64,000 nucleotides of DNA from Cryptomeria japonica (Eukaryota; Streptophyta; Pinopsida; Cupressales; Cupressaceae). The position numbers and the translations under genes are program-made. Positions 12,346 to 22,399 of the stretch are shown here, piece after piece. Under the pieces are notes generated by a model, which saw only the letters and a list, made by a program, of their open reading frames with translations, ran no database searches and was not told the DNA's origin. Where the stretch lies: NCBI RefSeq assembly GCF_030272615.1, contig NC_081408.1:619688476-619752475 (forward strand), in the 5' to 3' direction. Position 1 is the stretch's first letter, and each line of letters starts with the position of its first letter.

Positions 12346-12357
12346 TGGTATCAGAGC
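12346..12357 (+). promoter_or_regulatory. C3 primer-binding site (tRNA-iMet)
   Basis: TGGTATCAGAGC directly follows the LTR end. A degenerate second copy lies 28 bp upstream within the LTR. Confidence 0.9.
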
Positions 12358-13190
12358 CATTAGAGTGTCATTGGTTTGCTAATAGAGAGAAATTTGATGC
12401 TATTTGGGGTTTGCATTTTGGATATTTCTATTGCAGGTTATTATTGAAGCTTGATGGATCAAATCTGAGGTTACCATTGGATTTAGGAGGTCCAAGAAAG
12501 TCATTTTTGCCTTTTGTTTCATCCAAATCAGACTTTGGAGGCCAAATCTAGAGGCATTTGAAGTTTGACGTTGCAGCGGAAATTTTCCAGAAATTATAAT
12601 TTTGCAGGCATTTTTCAAATAGCGATATCTCCCTCATTTGGACTTGTTTTTTCGAGCAATTTTTTTTTTTGTTTTTTTTTGTTTTGGGGTAGAATTTCAT
12701 GATTTGTACAGTGGTGTAGGAGTTTTCTGATTTTTAGATACAAGGTTTTCAAAAATCGTGAAATCCCGATTTTTACAACTTTGGAGGATTCATTTGGGCT
12801 CATATGGACTCGTTTTCAGCTGCCATTTTTTTTGAAAGCGCATATTTTTTCATCTACTTTCATAATCTACCATCTATTTGCAGTGATTTTAAGTAGAAAT
12901 TGTACTTTCAGTATTTGGCCATTTTTTGCATATTTGGTACTTGCATTTTGCTTGGATCTCAGTTTAGATCATTAGCAGTATTTGTTGAAGTCTCTTAGAT
13001 TTCATTTTGAGAAGTTGTAAATTAAAATAAAAAGTCCACTTTTCCTTGTTTTGCAAGTGGCCCATTGTATACGCACTAAGTATAAAGTGCCAAAATCACC
13101 ATTTTGGGGGGATTTCTTGATTGAGTATTTTGGGGGGGTGTCTTGTGTGATTGTGCCTCTCTCTATCTTGTGTTTTTTCATTTTGGTGCT
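12358..13190 (+). other. C3 leader
   Basis: About 830 bp with T-rich tracts. Short open frames on either strand show no domain. Nothing else is recognised. Confidence 0.5.
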
Positions 13191-15377
13191 ATGGGTTCTC
13201 CTAAATTTCCACTTTTAACTCCTCATAATTATGCATCATGGAAAATTAAGGCATGGAGTAAACTAATGGAAAAAGGACTCATTCATTATGTAAATGAAAC
13301 TATTACAACACCACTTGATCCTAAGGCTGATCCTAATGCTCAAATTGAATGGCTAAATAAGAATGCTATGGAACTTGGAACTCTTAGAAAGTATGTATCA
13401 GATGACCTCATTTTTCACATTGATAAGTGTACAATAATTAAAGAGGCTTGGGATATTTTTAAGAAATTGTATAGTCAAGTTGATGAGATTAAGGGCTACA
13501 AGCTTGATAGTGAACTAACAACATTAGATCCCAAGGATTTTGATACAATCCAAGATTATGTGACAAAAGCAACTGAGCTAAGAGAAAAGCTAAAGGATTG
13601 TGGAATTGACAAAAAGAATGCTCAATTGGTTTATAACTTGTTGGACAAGCTTCCTTCAGAGTATGGAGCCTTTGTATCTAGCTTTCACACCCATAGGTTA
13701 GCTCAAGGTTCCTCATACACTTCTCCCTCATTTGATTCATTCACAGAGATGTTAATACTTGAGCAATCTAAGTTGACCATGATGGGGATTCTCAAATCTT
13801 CAAAGTCACAAGCTTTGGTAGCTAACAAAGGGAATCAAAGTAATCAAGGAAAAGGCAAGAATCAAAAGCAACCTAAGTCTAAACCACAACAAGGTGATTC
13901 ACCATTCTCACATAAGAGGAAATCATATAAGGACAATCTTTTTTGTGGATATTGCAAGAAGTCAGGACATGATGAACATCATTGTTATAAGAAGGATATT
14001 GATGAGTTGAAGAATCTTCTTGAGAAGAATAGAATCAACCTACTTTCTAGAATGTCTACATTGGCTTCTTCTTCCAAGGATAAAGGAAAGGATCACTCTT
14101 TTGGGACAGATAAAGGAAAGGGACAAGCTTTTTGTGCTACTACAAGTCATGATTTAGGGAGATGGCTTCTAGATTCAGGGGCTTCTCATCATATGGCATC
14201 TTCGCAGTCTATGTTTTCTACATTTGAGCCTTGCCACATGCCGCAGATTTTGATGGGAAATCATACATACATGGATGTGATTGGGAAATGATCTATTGCC
14301 ATTGGGGATAACTCCTTCAATGATGTGTTGTGTGTACCCCACTTGACAAATAATCTTCTTTCCATCTATCAAATCACACATGGGGCAACTAGGAAAATTG
14401 TGGAGTTCACACCTGATTCAGTTATCATTAGAGACTTGGAGAGTGCAGCTATCATTGCGAATGGGGTGGTTGATCATGCATCTCAGTTGTACTCTTTTTT
14501 AGATTTTGGTCCTATTGATGAGATTGATTCTACCTATGTTGATGATTCAGATTTTGAGGAGAACTTTGGGCATTTGAACTTGGGGATTCTCACATGTAAC
14601 CCCATTCTTGAGCCTTGCATTTCATCTCCTTCTATTGATATCACACCACCTATTGCACCTGATGATGCAACTAGTGCGATAGTTTTGCCTTCTTGTGATT
14701 CAGTGCAGTAGGATATTTCATGTCTTCCAGTTTCAGTTGATTGGGATGCCTACTTGATAGACATTACAGGTTTGTTTGTGGACTCCTACATTGTAGATTT
14801 GGGAGACACCATTGATGACATTCATCTTCTCTTTGATGAAGATGATCCATCTTTGATTGTTGCGAGGGATCACTCTGACCCTCTTGTGCATTCTCTACAT
14901 GATCAATCTTTAGAGGTTGACATGATTGTGGATAGTTTTGTACAACACTTGGAGGAGGTCTCTTTATCTTTTGAGGAGACATATGAGTCTTTGGATATTG
15001 TTCTACATTCATCTCCACTAGATCTTGAAGTGCCCTTTTTAGTAGTGTGGCATAGTTTACCACCTTTGGAGGGGGTACCTTTCAGCATTGACATGGGGAC
15101 ACTTGAGCAGTGTTTAGAGATTCCTTTCATTGTGAGTATTTTTTCTTCATCTTCCCTTTATGGTTGGGGAAACTTCATGGATACACCTTTGGTTTTGTTT
15201 CTTCCTAAGGGGAGGAACGTGGTTCAACATTCATGGAGAAGTTTCTTCATACATCAAGCTTCTATCATTGGTGCAAATTCCAGATTGAGGGGGGGCTTCC
15301 TAGTCTCTCTTCTTCTTCTCTCATATGGGGGGGACTTTTTCCTCACATGGAGTTTTGTCCTTCACACACTTCTATGA
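13191..15377 (+). CDS. C3 gag-protease polyprotein with acidic C-terminal extension (two stops)
   Basis: One frame of about 729 codons starts at MGSPKFPLLTPHNYASWK, preferred over the upstream ATG at 13143 because it begins the conserved gag motif. The UBN2-type gag is followed by a basic Lys/Gln linker, CCHC CGYCKKSGHDEHHC and the aspartic protease motif WLLDSGASHHMASSQ. A post-protease stretch (LCVPHLTNNLLSIYQ) then runs into a long Asp/Glu-rich segment with a hydrophobic end, in place of integrase and RT. In-frame stops occur at 14289-14291 (TGA, probably from TGG) and 14709-14711 (TAG). No frameshift is seen. Gag would build the particle and the protease would process it. The acidic tail is unrecognised. 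Confidence 0.85.
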
Positions 15378-15599
15378 GAGTTATTTGTATCTAGTTTTCA
15401 TCTCTCTTTTGGGGGAGGGTTTTTCCCGTTGGGTTTTTCTCTCTTTCCCTACTTTGTGAGAGATTTCATTGCATTAGTTTTCATGCATTTGTATTTGTAC
15501 ATGGGTACCTAACATGGCCTCATAGCTAGGACCTATCTTGCATTGCTTAGTTGCATTGTAGACTTAAGTGCATTCCCCTACGTTGCACTTAAGGGGGGG
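15378..15599 (+). promoter_or_regulatory. C3 3' UTR with G-runs and polypurine tract
   Basis: The primary tract CTTAAGGGGGGG is at 15588-15599, directly before the 3' LTR. Earlier G-runs lie at about 15290, 15327 and 15411. Confidence 0.75.
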
Positions 15600-16071
15600 T
15601 GTTGGTGTAAATGATTATTCATCTTGGATATTATTACACCTTACTTAAGTTTACTTAGGTACATGCATTTCATAGTAGTTTGGGTATGAGACACTTGGGT
15701 GTTTGTGCCACATTGGGATAGTGTGTGTAGGAGAATTTCCACCTTTTATGGTGTGATCTTGTTGTTAGACTTCACATTTAGTGAGTGATCCACCTCATGT
15801 GGACTATTATATTGTTTCTCCTACCTACCCTTGTTTCTTATTGAGCCACATGTCATGTTTGTGTGCTCACATATCCATATAGCCTTGCCTATATAAGCAG
15901 GCTCATATTCATTGTATAAACATTGATTGATGATCTAGTTGATCAGTATTTTCATCTTGATAGAATACAGTTTATTTCTATCATATATTTTGTCTCTCTT
16001 ATTTGTGCTTTCAATTGCCTCTTGATCTTGGCAAAGTCTTACATGGTATCAGAGTTAGTCCATGTCTCACA
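15600..16071 (+). repeat. C3 3' LTR
   Basis: This matches 11853-12345, lacks about 20 bp of the CTACCTACCC repeat, and ends CATGTCTCACA followed by TSD CTCTC. It carries the same internal primer-site-like TGGTATCAGAG (16044-16054). Confidence 0.92.
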
Positions 16072-16076
16072 CTCTC

Positions 16077-17580
16077 CAATCTCTTGTTATAACATCTATA
16101 TGCTTTGCTTTCATTAGAATAACCAAGAAATATGCTTTCATCACATCTCGGATCAAATTTTCCAATAGTATCATCTTTTCTGATATAACATTTACTACCA
16201 AAAATTCTGAAATACTTAACTATAGGTGTATTGCCAAACCATAATTCATAAGGTGTCTTACTGCTTTCTCCTTTGATATGTACTATGTTGAATGTTTAAA
16301 CTATTGTACTCACTGCTTCTCTCCAATAGATATGAGGTATATTTTCTTCCATCATCATTGTTCTAGCATCATCCAAGATAGTTGTGTTTTTCCTTTCCAC
16401 AACTCCATTTTGCTAAGGTTTTTGGGGAGCAGAAAATTGTCTTCTAATACCATGTTTGTCATGAAAGTTATTAAACTCACCGGATTTGAATTCTCCACCA
16501 TGACCTGATCTCAAATATTTAATCTTCAATCCTATCTTAGTTTCCACTTTAGCCTTAAATATTTTAAAATTTTCAAATGCTTCAGATTTTTCTCTCAAAA
16601 AAGTAACCCACATCATTCTAGAATAATAATCAATGATTAGCATGAAATATCTATCACCATGAAAATATTTAACTCTAGTAGGGCCACACAAATCACTATG
16701 AATAAGATCAAGAACATCATTTGATTTATCTTGTATACTCCTTAAAGAGGTTCTGGCCTATTACCTCATTTAAAATTATTTACATACCAGATTATAGGGC
16801 TTATTAATCTTAGGTATATCTCTAACAACCTTAGTTGAACTGATCTTTACAATGCAATCAAAATTCACATGACAACCTTTTATGTCATAGACAACTCTCA
16901 TCAATATGTGTAATCAAATATGTCTTCTCACTGGATTTCAAATGAAATATGTTACCTTTTGTCTATGTACCAGTTGCAATCTCCAAGCCATATCTGTTAA
17001 TAATTTTGCATTTTCCATCCTTGAACTGTAATTGAAATCCCTTATCTACCAATTGTCCTATACTCAAAAGATTATGCTTCAAACCTTCAATATAATAAAT
17101 ATTGTCAGTATTGTTCTTACCATCCAATGATATAGTTCCTTTAACCTTGATCATGACATCAAATTCTTGCAAAGACAAAAACTTCCCTTTATCTCCAGTC
17201 ATATGATGTGAACAACCACTATCAATTAGCCATTCATCCTTTTCCTCAATTTTAGTAGCAAGTGCCTTCTCCTTAGGAAAATTCTCTTCCAGTGTTGGAT
17301 TATCTTCCTTGATAGCCAAGCATACCCATTCCTTCCCATTGCCAGATCAACTAGCACAGTCTTCTGCCAGTTCATCATTTGAATCAGTAATGCCTTCCTC
17401 ATCCACTATGTAGCATGATTTGTCTTTGTTTTTCTTGAATCTATACTTGTTCTGAAATCCAAGGTTAGGCTTAGATGATCTTTTAACTCTTTCTTCAAAT
17501 CTAGAATTCCTTTCAAGACATCTAGATGCCAAATGACCAATCTTATTACATGAAAAACATTTAAATGGTTTTTTTCCTTC
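16077..17580 (-). pseudogene. C2 CCHC, protease and integrase remnant
   Basis: Reading leftwards from the TRIM: a zinc knuckle CFSCNKIGHLASRC, a protease motif EWLIDSGCSHHMTGDKGKF, the GLKHNLLSIGQL segment, then an integrase core (CGPTRVKYFHGDRYF, VTFLREKSEAF). The usual SDxGGEF aspartate reads SGHGGEF (D to G at about 16,500), removing a catalytic acid. The H2C2 zinc region before the core (about 16,700-16,960) is badly eroded. C3 interrupts the frame at 11853-16071, and the integrase C-terminus continues at 11843-11655. Confidence 0.85.
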
Positions 17581-17585
17581 ATACT
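17581..17585 (+). other. Target-site duplication ATACT of the TRIM (left)
   Basis: ATACT precedes TGTTGGTGTTGG and is repeated at 17920-17924 after CTCAACA. Removing the TRIM and one copy rejoins the C2 gag frame between LIGSK and KYEGKKPFKC. Confidence 0.88.
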
Positions 17586-17720
17586 TGTTGGTGTTGGAAA
17601 TAAGCCACACCCAGACCGATGATGGACTAGTCCAAGAGGGGCCAGTAGCTCAGTGGTAGAGCACTCCATCAGCGTATGGAAGGTCCTAGGTTCGAGTCCT
17701 AGCCGGTCCATATCTCAACA
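17586..17720 (+). repeat. TRIM 5' LTR
   Basis: The LTR runs TGTTGGTGTTGGAAATAAGC...CATATCTCAACA, 135 bp, with a 53-bp 5' part, the tRNA-like body at 17639-17710 and a 10-bp tail. Confidence 0.9.
17639..17710 (+). tRNA. tRNA-like sequence inside TRIM 5' LTR
   Basis: A 72-nt cloverleaf can be drawn: acceptor GGGCCAG/CCGGTCC plus A; D arm GCTC-AGTGGTA-GAGC; T arm CTAGG-TTCGAGT-CCTAG; overall arm lengths as in a tRNA. The A box TAGCTCAGTGG and B box GGTTCGAGTCC are near-consensus. The anticodon arm is odd: the best pairing is TCCAT/ATGGA around a six-base loop CAGCGT, so no trustworthy anticodon can be read, and one acceptor pair (A-C) is mismatched. It is therefore a tRNA-derived module, not a clear working tRNA gene. 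Confidence 0.75.
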
Positions 17721-17784
17721 TGGTATCAGAGCCAGGTCCAGGCTAGGAGCCCCAAGCACACAAGAGGTGTGGCTTAAGGGGGGG
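17721..17784 (+). promoter_or_regulatory. TRIM core: primer-binding site and polypurine tract
   Basis: TGGTATCAGAGCC (17721-17733) directly follows the 5' LTR. CTTAAGGGGGGG ends at 17784, against the 3' LTR. Only about 40 bases lie between. Confidence 0.9.
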
Positions 17785-17919
17785 TGTTGGTGTTGGAAAT
17801 AAGCCACACCCAGACCGACGATGGACTACTAAAAGAGGGGCTAGTAGCTTAGTGGTCGAGCACTCCAACAACATATGGAAGTTCCTAGGTTCGAGTCCTA
17901 GCTGGTCCATGTCTCAACA
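17785..17919 (+). repeat. TRIM 3' LTR
   Basis: A 135-bp copy of 17586-17720 ending CATGTCTCAACA, followed by TSD ATACT. Confidence 0.9.
17838..17909 (+). tRNA. tRNA-like sequence inside TRIM 3' LTR
   Basis: This is the second copy. Its acceptor GGGCTAG/CTGGTCC pairs fully if G-U is allowed; the T arm and B box (GGTTCGAGTCC) are unchanged; the A box is TAGCTTAGTGG. The D-arm and anticodon region carry most of the changes relative to the 5' copy. Conservation of the B box and T arm in both copies fits a Pol III promoter role. Confidence 0.7.
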
Positions 17920-18644
17920 ATACTTACTTCCTATCAGTCCTTTTGGTACTCTTCTAGCAAATAGTTCTTTAAGTTGCTCAAACTCATCATCTTCTCTCTT
18001 CATATCTTCTAATTCTTTTTCATATAAAGCTTTCCAGTCTTTCTTACTGGTTGTAGATGTAGATACATGAAAAGAAGGTTCAGTCTTCATAGCTCCAGAA
18101 GGTCCAAATTTCTCAAGCTCAAAAGGAGATAGTTTCCCAACCAGGGTATCTTTGTTGACAGATGTATTAGTCATTGTTCTCAACTCATTGATAGTAATAG
18201 CCTTCATTTTGTAAGTTGGTGGTAGGGCTCTTAGGACTTTAGAAACAATTTCATCTTTGCTCATAGTTCTACCACAACATTAAATTCCCATAAAAATATC
18301 ATTTACTCTTTCCATGAATGCAGTAATACTTTCATCTTCTTTCATCTTCAGGTTTTCATATCTTACTCGGTAACCATGAAGTTTAGCAATGTTCACTATA
18401 GGGTCACCTTCATTAAGAGTCTGCAACTTATCCCATATATCCTTTCCAGATGATTTGTTGGTTAATCCCATTATTTTCTGATCAAAAAGTGCACACAAGA
18501 GGGCTTATCTTTCTCTACAATCATTCTCAAGCTCCTTGTCCTGGGTTGCTGGAGGAGGATTGCTAGATCCTGGATTATAGTTGGGTGATCTCCCAAATCT
18601 ACTTGCCAAGACATCTCAGATGTGTCTCCATCGGAATCTTCCAT
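17920..18644 (-). pseudogene. C2 gag N-terminal part
   Basis: The frame starts near ATG 18644 (MEDSDGDTSEMSWQ) and runs through a UBN2-type gag region (DIWDKLQTLNEGDPIV, LKMKEDESITAFMERVND, SKVLRALPPTYKMK) to a charged coiled-coil stretch (KKDWKALYEKELEDMKRE), where the TRIM interrupts it. There is a stop near 18280 and a shift near 18500. Gag is the particle protein. The copy is inactive. Confidence 0.82.
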
Positions 18645-18707
18645 ATTGTGTAATTTGATCCTTCAAGCCTCGGTATATCCCTTCGAAATATAGCTCCAGA
18701 AGAACTT

Positions 18708-19861
18708 GAACTGTTTAGATTACCGGAAGCATTAGCATTTTAAAATTTAATACCGAAACCCAAAACAATAATAGTAGAATAGCAGTTCATCCAATTAAGC
18801 ATAAACAATAATCATTGAATAAAAGTCATCCACACAACACCAATATTTGTACGTGGAAAACCCGGTAAAGGGAAAAACCATGACAGGAAGCCTACCCACA
18901 GTTAGATAATACTTCTGTAGTAAGTATGTGAATTAGAATGAAGGGACCTACACTCGCAAGAAGGAGAACAACCTAGGGCACACTGCTCATCACAAAAGGA
19001 GACTCACTCACTACATACAAATCCAGACTACAATCTAGAGAAGTGTTGAACTGCAAAAGATAGCATCTCCTATGCCCGAGTACAGTTCTGGTTAAGCTCA
19101 ATACCGAAGGACTAAATCCTCTTACATAAAACCAATTCTATCTCCAATGGTTGACCAACTTCTTTACCTGAATGATATTACATTATTCGCACATTACATT
19201 CCTTGACAATGACCTCTTACATTAACCATGATGATCTACAATGAGATCTTACATCTATTTATACAAACCCTCGACCATAAACAATCAGGTCAACCACCAG
19301 ACAATAAAACAATTACATAATTACAAACCAAATACAATAATATCCAACACAAGACATCCCGAAAATACAACAATAGGTCCTATCGACACGTTACATTAAT
19401 GTTGGTCCATAACCTAGATTAACCGGACCCAAGTATAGTTCCACATGCTTCATCAATGATCTTCAAATGCCAAGTCTCGAACATGATCACCAACAACATC
19501 CTGAAACTCCATCAGAAGATGCACCAACACCAATTACGCAATTCATCAAAGATCTTCACTAAAAATTTCTTCTGGTGAAACCCTCCCCGGAACCAGAAAC
19601 CAATATTCTAAGCAAGCAGAATAGCATCCAACCACCAGACCAAAACAAACTATACAAATATGAGTATAAGTATCATGAAGAAGCCAATTTCATCACTAGA
19701 TTATATTGAAGTTTACTAGATCATGCCGAATCCAAGTTAATCAGAAACCACTCATCCTACCGGGACCAGAAGGGTGCTGGTAAAGCATCCGAACAACTAG
19801 TATTGGCATTAATGACAAAACATCAATGCAACACATAATCAATTCCAGCAAATGGCCAACA
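18708..19861 (-). repeat. C2 5' LTR (inner end truncated)
   Basis: This aligns with 1217-1998 plus 9215-9648 but lacks the first 55 or so bases, including the G-rich U5 hairpin and the adjacent primer site; the sequence before 18708 does not contain TGGTATCAGAGC. The outer end CCAACA is followed by TSD CATCT. Confidence 0.82.
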
Positions 19862-19866
19862 CATCT

Positions 19867-20287
19867 GGCATGTAGGCTATAGCTAGGGGCATGACCTATA
19901 CAATACTGTTATCATCGGTAGCCCCACTAGTCCAATCAATGCCATTTCAATTTGTGCCTCAACTTGTTCAATTATCACCATAATTTTTTAGTGCTCCCCA
20001 ATATCAACCCCAAGTGGCTCCCAAATCTATTATGTCGCAACCACGATTTAGTTACTTGCAATTGCCACCTACATAATACGTAGTCACGAACGTTCATGAA
20101 GTACATAGTGGCGTGGGTCAAAATCCCCTAAAAAGTAACACCCAATATAATGTGTATCCTAATTACATAGGGGGCAGTTATCCACAAGGTAGCGTACCAT
20201 AAACTCAATAATTTCAAAAACTTGTAATATCAACAACCACTCATTGCCCCACAATAAAACTTGGTGAATAACTTGCAAATACCCCAA
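19867..20287 (+). pseudogene. Ty3/gypsy gag remnant, segment B (Gln/Pro-rich)
   Basis: The plus-strand text is rich in Pro and Gln (for example FVPQLVQLSP and APQYQPQVAPKS), with stops. It joins segment A across C2 (PPSS|GM) and segment C across E3 (NNLQIP|QYQH). On its own it has no recognisable domain. Joining the pieces across the TSDs is the evidence that it is one gag linker. Confidence 0.6.
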
Positions 20288-20665
20288 TATTGGCATTATA
20301 CACTAAGATGAGAATGGTTGATGTTATCATTGATGGCAACCAACTGCTAACAAGGTTCAATAAGGTTTCACATGTTCAAAGGTTATACCAGCATCAACCT
20401 TCACCTACCAGCACCAATAGTCACTACAAGGTTCATTCACACTGGCATCCAGTTACACCAACATAAGCTTATACCAGAAGCCCAAGCCGACTTGGAAATA
20501 ATATTGTTTATGCAAAATGTATTGTAATGTAATGTTATATTTGTATGGCCGACATGATGTATTGTAAAGACTCACATATGTATCAGATCTTGTAGGTCAT
20601 TTTGTGAGTAGGAATATGATATGATAGGTAATGTAAGGAAGAGGTAATATGTGATAGGTTATGTT
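20288..20665 (+). repeat. E3 5' LTR, first part
   Basis: This aligns with 46279-46660 (GGCATTATACAC, GACTTGGAAATAATATTG, TGTATTGTAATGTAAT). It is interrupted at 20666 by a solo LTR. Confidence 0.85.
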
Positions 20666-22399
20666 TGTTAGGGATCTCACAGATATTGAGAGGGGGGTGA
20701 ATCAGTATTTGACAGGTATATAGAATTTCTTAACTTAAAACATGCAGAACATAATATAATAGTGTACTAGTATGCAAGAAATAATGCAATAAGCAAAATC
20801 AAGAACATCCACATGAAAAGCACACCATAACACAAGATTTTAATGAGGAAACCCAGTGTTGGAAAAACCTCGTTGGGATTTGTGACCCACAATATTCACT
20901 CACTGGCCAATAAGAGAATATTACTTACAATAGGGGCTTGCACATGCAGGAAGGCCAACTGCCTAGAGCTCACTGCTCAATGGGAAGTCTCACTGACTTA
21001 CAATAAGGATTATACAAATCCAATATCTCGTACTACTTTACAATAGCATCTTCAATGCCAGATTCAGTACCGGTTCCTACTCTGTTCTTAACATATACCC
21101 TTTAACCTATATTTCGCACAATAGGTCTGCCTAATATTTTCCTTAATGCTTATAACATCCTATATCAAATGTCTACAATGATCTCTTTTATATATAAGAG
21201 TCATTTTACAATTTGCCAAGTCGGCTTACACATTTTTACAATAATAAACAAAATATAATATAACAAAATCCTGTCAGCCTCTGTGGTGGTATACTTCCTT
21301 TCTTCTGTGCCGGTGCTGATGTCCTGAGTGCCAGTGTAGAGTATGATCTGCTGATGCCGATATAATGCCTTTTCCGGTGCCATAACACAAAGATTTTGGT
21401 TATGCAGAAACTCTTGGCTAGAGAGAAAAACTGTAGTGGAGATGGCACCCACAACTTCACTACTACAATAATAAAGGTTGCTCGGTTAGAGCTACATGTT
21501 TATCTATTTCTGATAGCTTACCCTCTTAGGAGTATCAAGATATTTAGATCTACCTTGCTAAAGGATTTTTACAAACACTTTTACAAAATGTTGTACCTAG
21601 TTAAAGGCTTTATAATTTATAGACCTTCTTAGTCTTTTACCCTATTAAAGGTTTCTAACACAACTCAAAATAATTCAATCAAAATCTTTTACAAAATATC
21701 TGCAACTTTACATCTGAAATGTTATAGCAGACTCTATGTGCTCAATATGAAATTACCATGCTCATAGCATACATTGGTAATTGATAGATTAACTCGATGA
21801 CCTCTTCTGTATTCTCTGTCCCTTAAACTGTTTGTTGAAAATCTTCTTGATGACCTCTAAATACCTCTGTTCAATCATCACATCTTATCTTTTCACAAGA
21901 TTTTTATCTTCAACTCACCATATTTTTCTCTTCTTGCTTAGATACTCAAATCACTCTATATATAGATCTCTAAGGCGTTGATCTTGTTCATACATTGATT
22001 ATACAAACATGTTTTATTGAATGAATAAACATAGAAATTATTTCATTGGATAAACTTCCTCAAAATCATACAAAATCTTTAAGTGCAATTCCCTATGAAA
22101 TAACGGTTCCCTGTTCTTGAATCTTGTAACACATTTTCACATATGTGTCCAGGTTCATTGAATCTGGTAACATGTTTCCACTCGGTTCAGATTAACTTGG
22201 TGTACCTTCTTCGCTACTCGGTGGACATAGGAAATTTACTCGGTAGACAACTCGGTATATATCATCTCGGTGACTAGCCTTTCTTCTGTAACTGACACCC
22301 TTAGTGTTTACCGACTGAATCTTTCTATAGTATTAATCGACTAGGGTATATAGGATGACTTTGAACATTAAACTAATGACAACTTAGTAAATAGTAACA
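20666..22399 (-). repeat. Solo LTR, E5-related family with a different U3
   Basis: In the sense of the element it starts TGTTACTATTTACTAAG (at 22399) and ends CCCTAACA (at 20666). Positions 20666-21385 match the E5 LTR closely, while 21386-22399 is unrelated to E5, so only the R/U5 side is shared. It sits inside the E3 5' LTR. The right flank TAATTGTATATGC rejoins E3 with a few bases lost, and no clean TSD is seen. No internal region is present. Confidence 0.7.

Larger units (their letters stand above)
11853..16071 (+). mobile_element. C3: non-autonomous gag-protease copia element (TR-GAG-like)
   Basis: TSD CTCTC (11848-11852 and 16072-16076), LTRs 11853-12345 and 15600-16071, PBS 12346-12357, one coding frame 13191-15377, purine tract 15588-15599. 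It is only 4.2 kb long; integrase, RT and RNase H are absent without trace, so it must borrow enzymes. Its PPT, LTR tips and PBS context match the TRIM in the same host element. By eye the LTRs differ by a few percent plus a 20-bp indel, so it is moderately young. Confidence 0.9.
17586..17919 (+). mobile_element. TRIM retrotransposon with tRNA-like LTRs, 334 bp
   Basis: Two 135-bp direct repeats (17586-17720, 17785-17919) flank a 64-bp core that holds almost only a primer-binding site (TGGTATCAGAGCC) and a purine tract (CTTAAGGGGGGG). TSD ATACT is exact. There is no coding capacity. Each LTR contains a 72-nt tRNA-like sequence with good A and B boxes, so it may be transcribed by Pol III, by analogy with Cassandra TRIMs, whose LTRs carry 5S rRNA. 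By eye the LTRs differ at about 13 of 135 sites, so the insertion is fairly old. Mobilisation would need copia proteins; the ends resemble C3. Confidence 0.9.
1217..19861 (-). mobile_element. C2: decayed minus-strand Ty1/copia element carrying three nested insertions
   Basis: TSD CATCT and TGTTAG...CCAACA ends bound the element. Reading leftwards it holds the 5' LTR (about 18708-19861), gag, CCHC, protease, integrase, RT, RNase H, a purine tract and the 3' LTR. The order gag-PR-IN-RT-RH is that of copia. Nested in it are C1 (inside the 3' LTR), C3 (between integrase and RT) and the TRIM (inside gag). Without these it would be about 6.9 kb. Multiple frameshifts and stops, a lost primer-binding site and altered catalytic residues make it inactive. 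Confidence 0.85.

Noticed and set aside
14764-15130. Antisense open frames opposite the C3 acidic tail
   Set aside because: They lie opposite a longer frame continuous with gag-protease and show no domain.
17639-17710. A working cellular tRNA gene
   Set aside because: The anticodon arm does not form a proper 5-bp stem with a 7-base loop, and the sequence lies wholly inside an LTR that is present twice; it is better read as a tRNA-derived promoter module.
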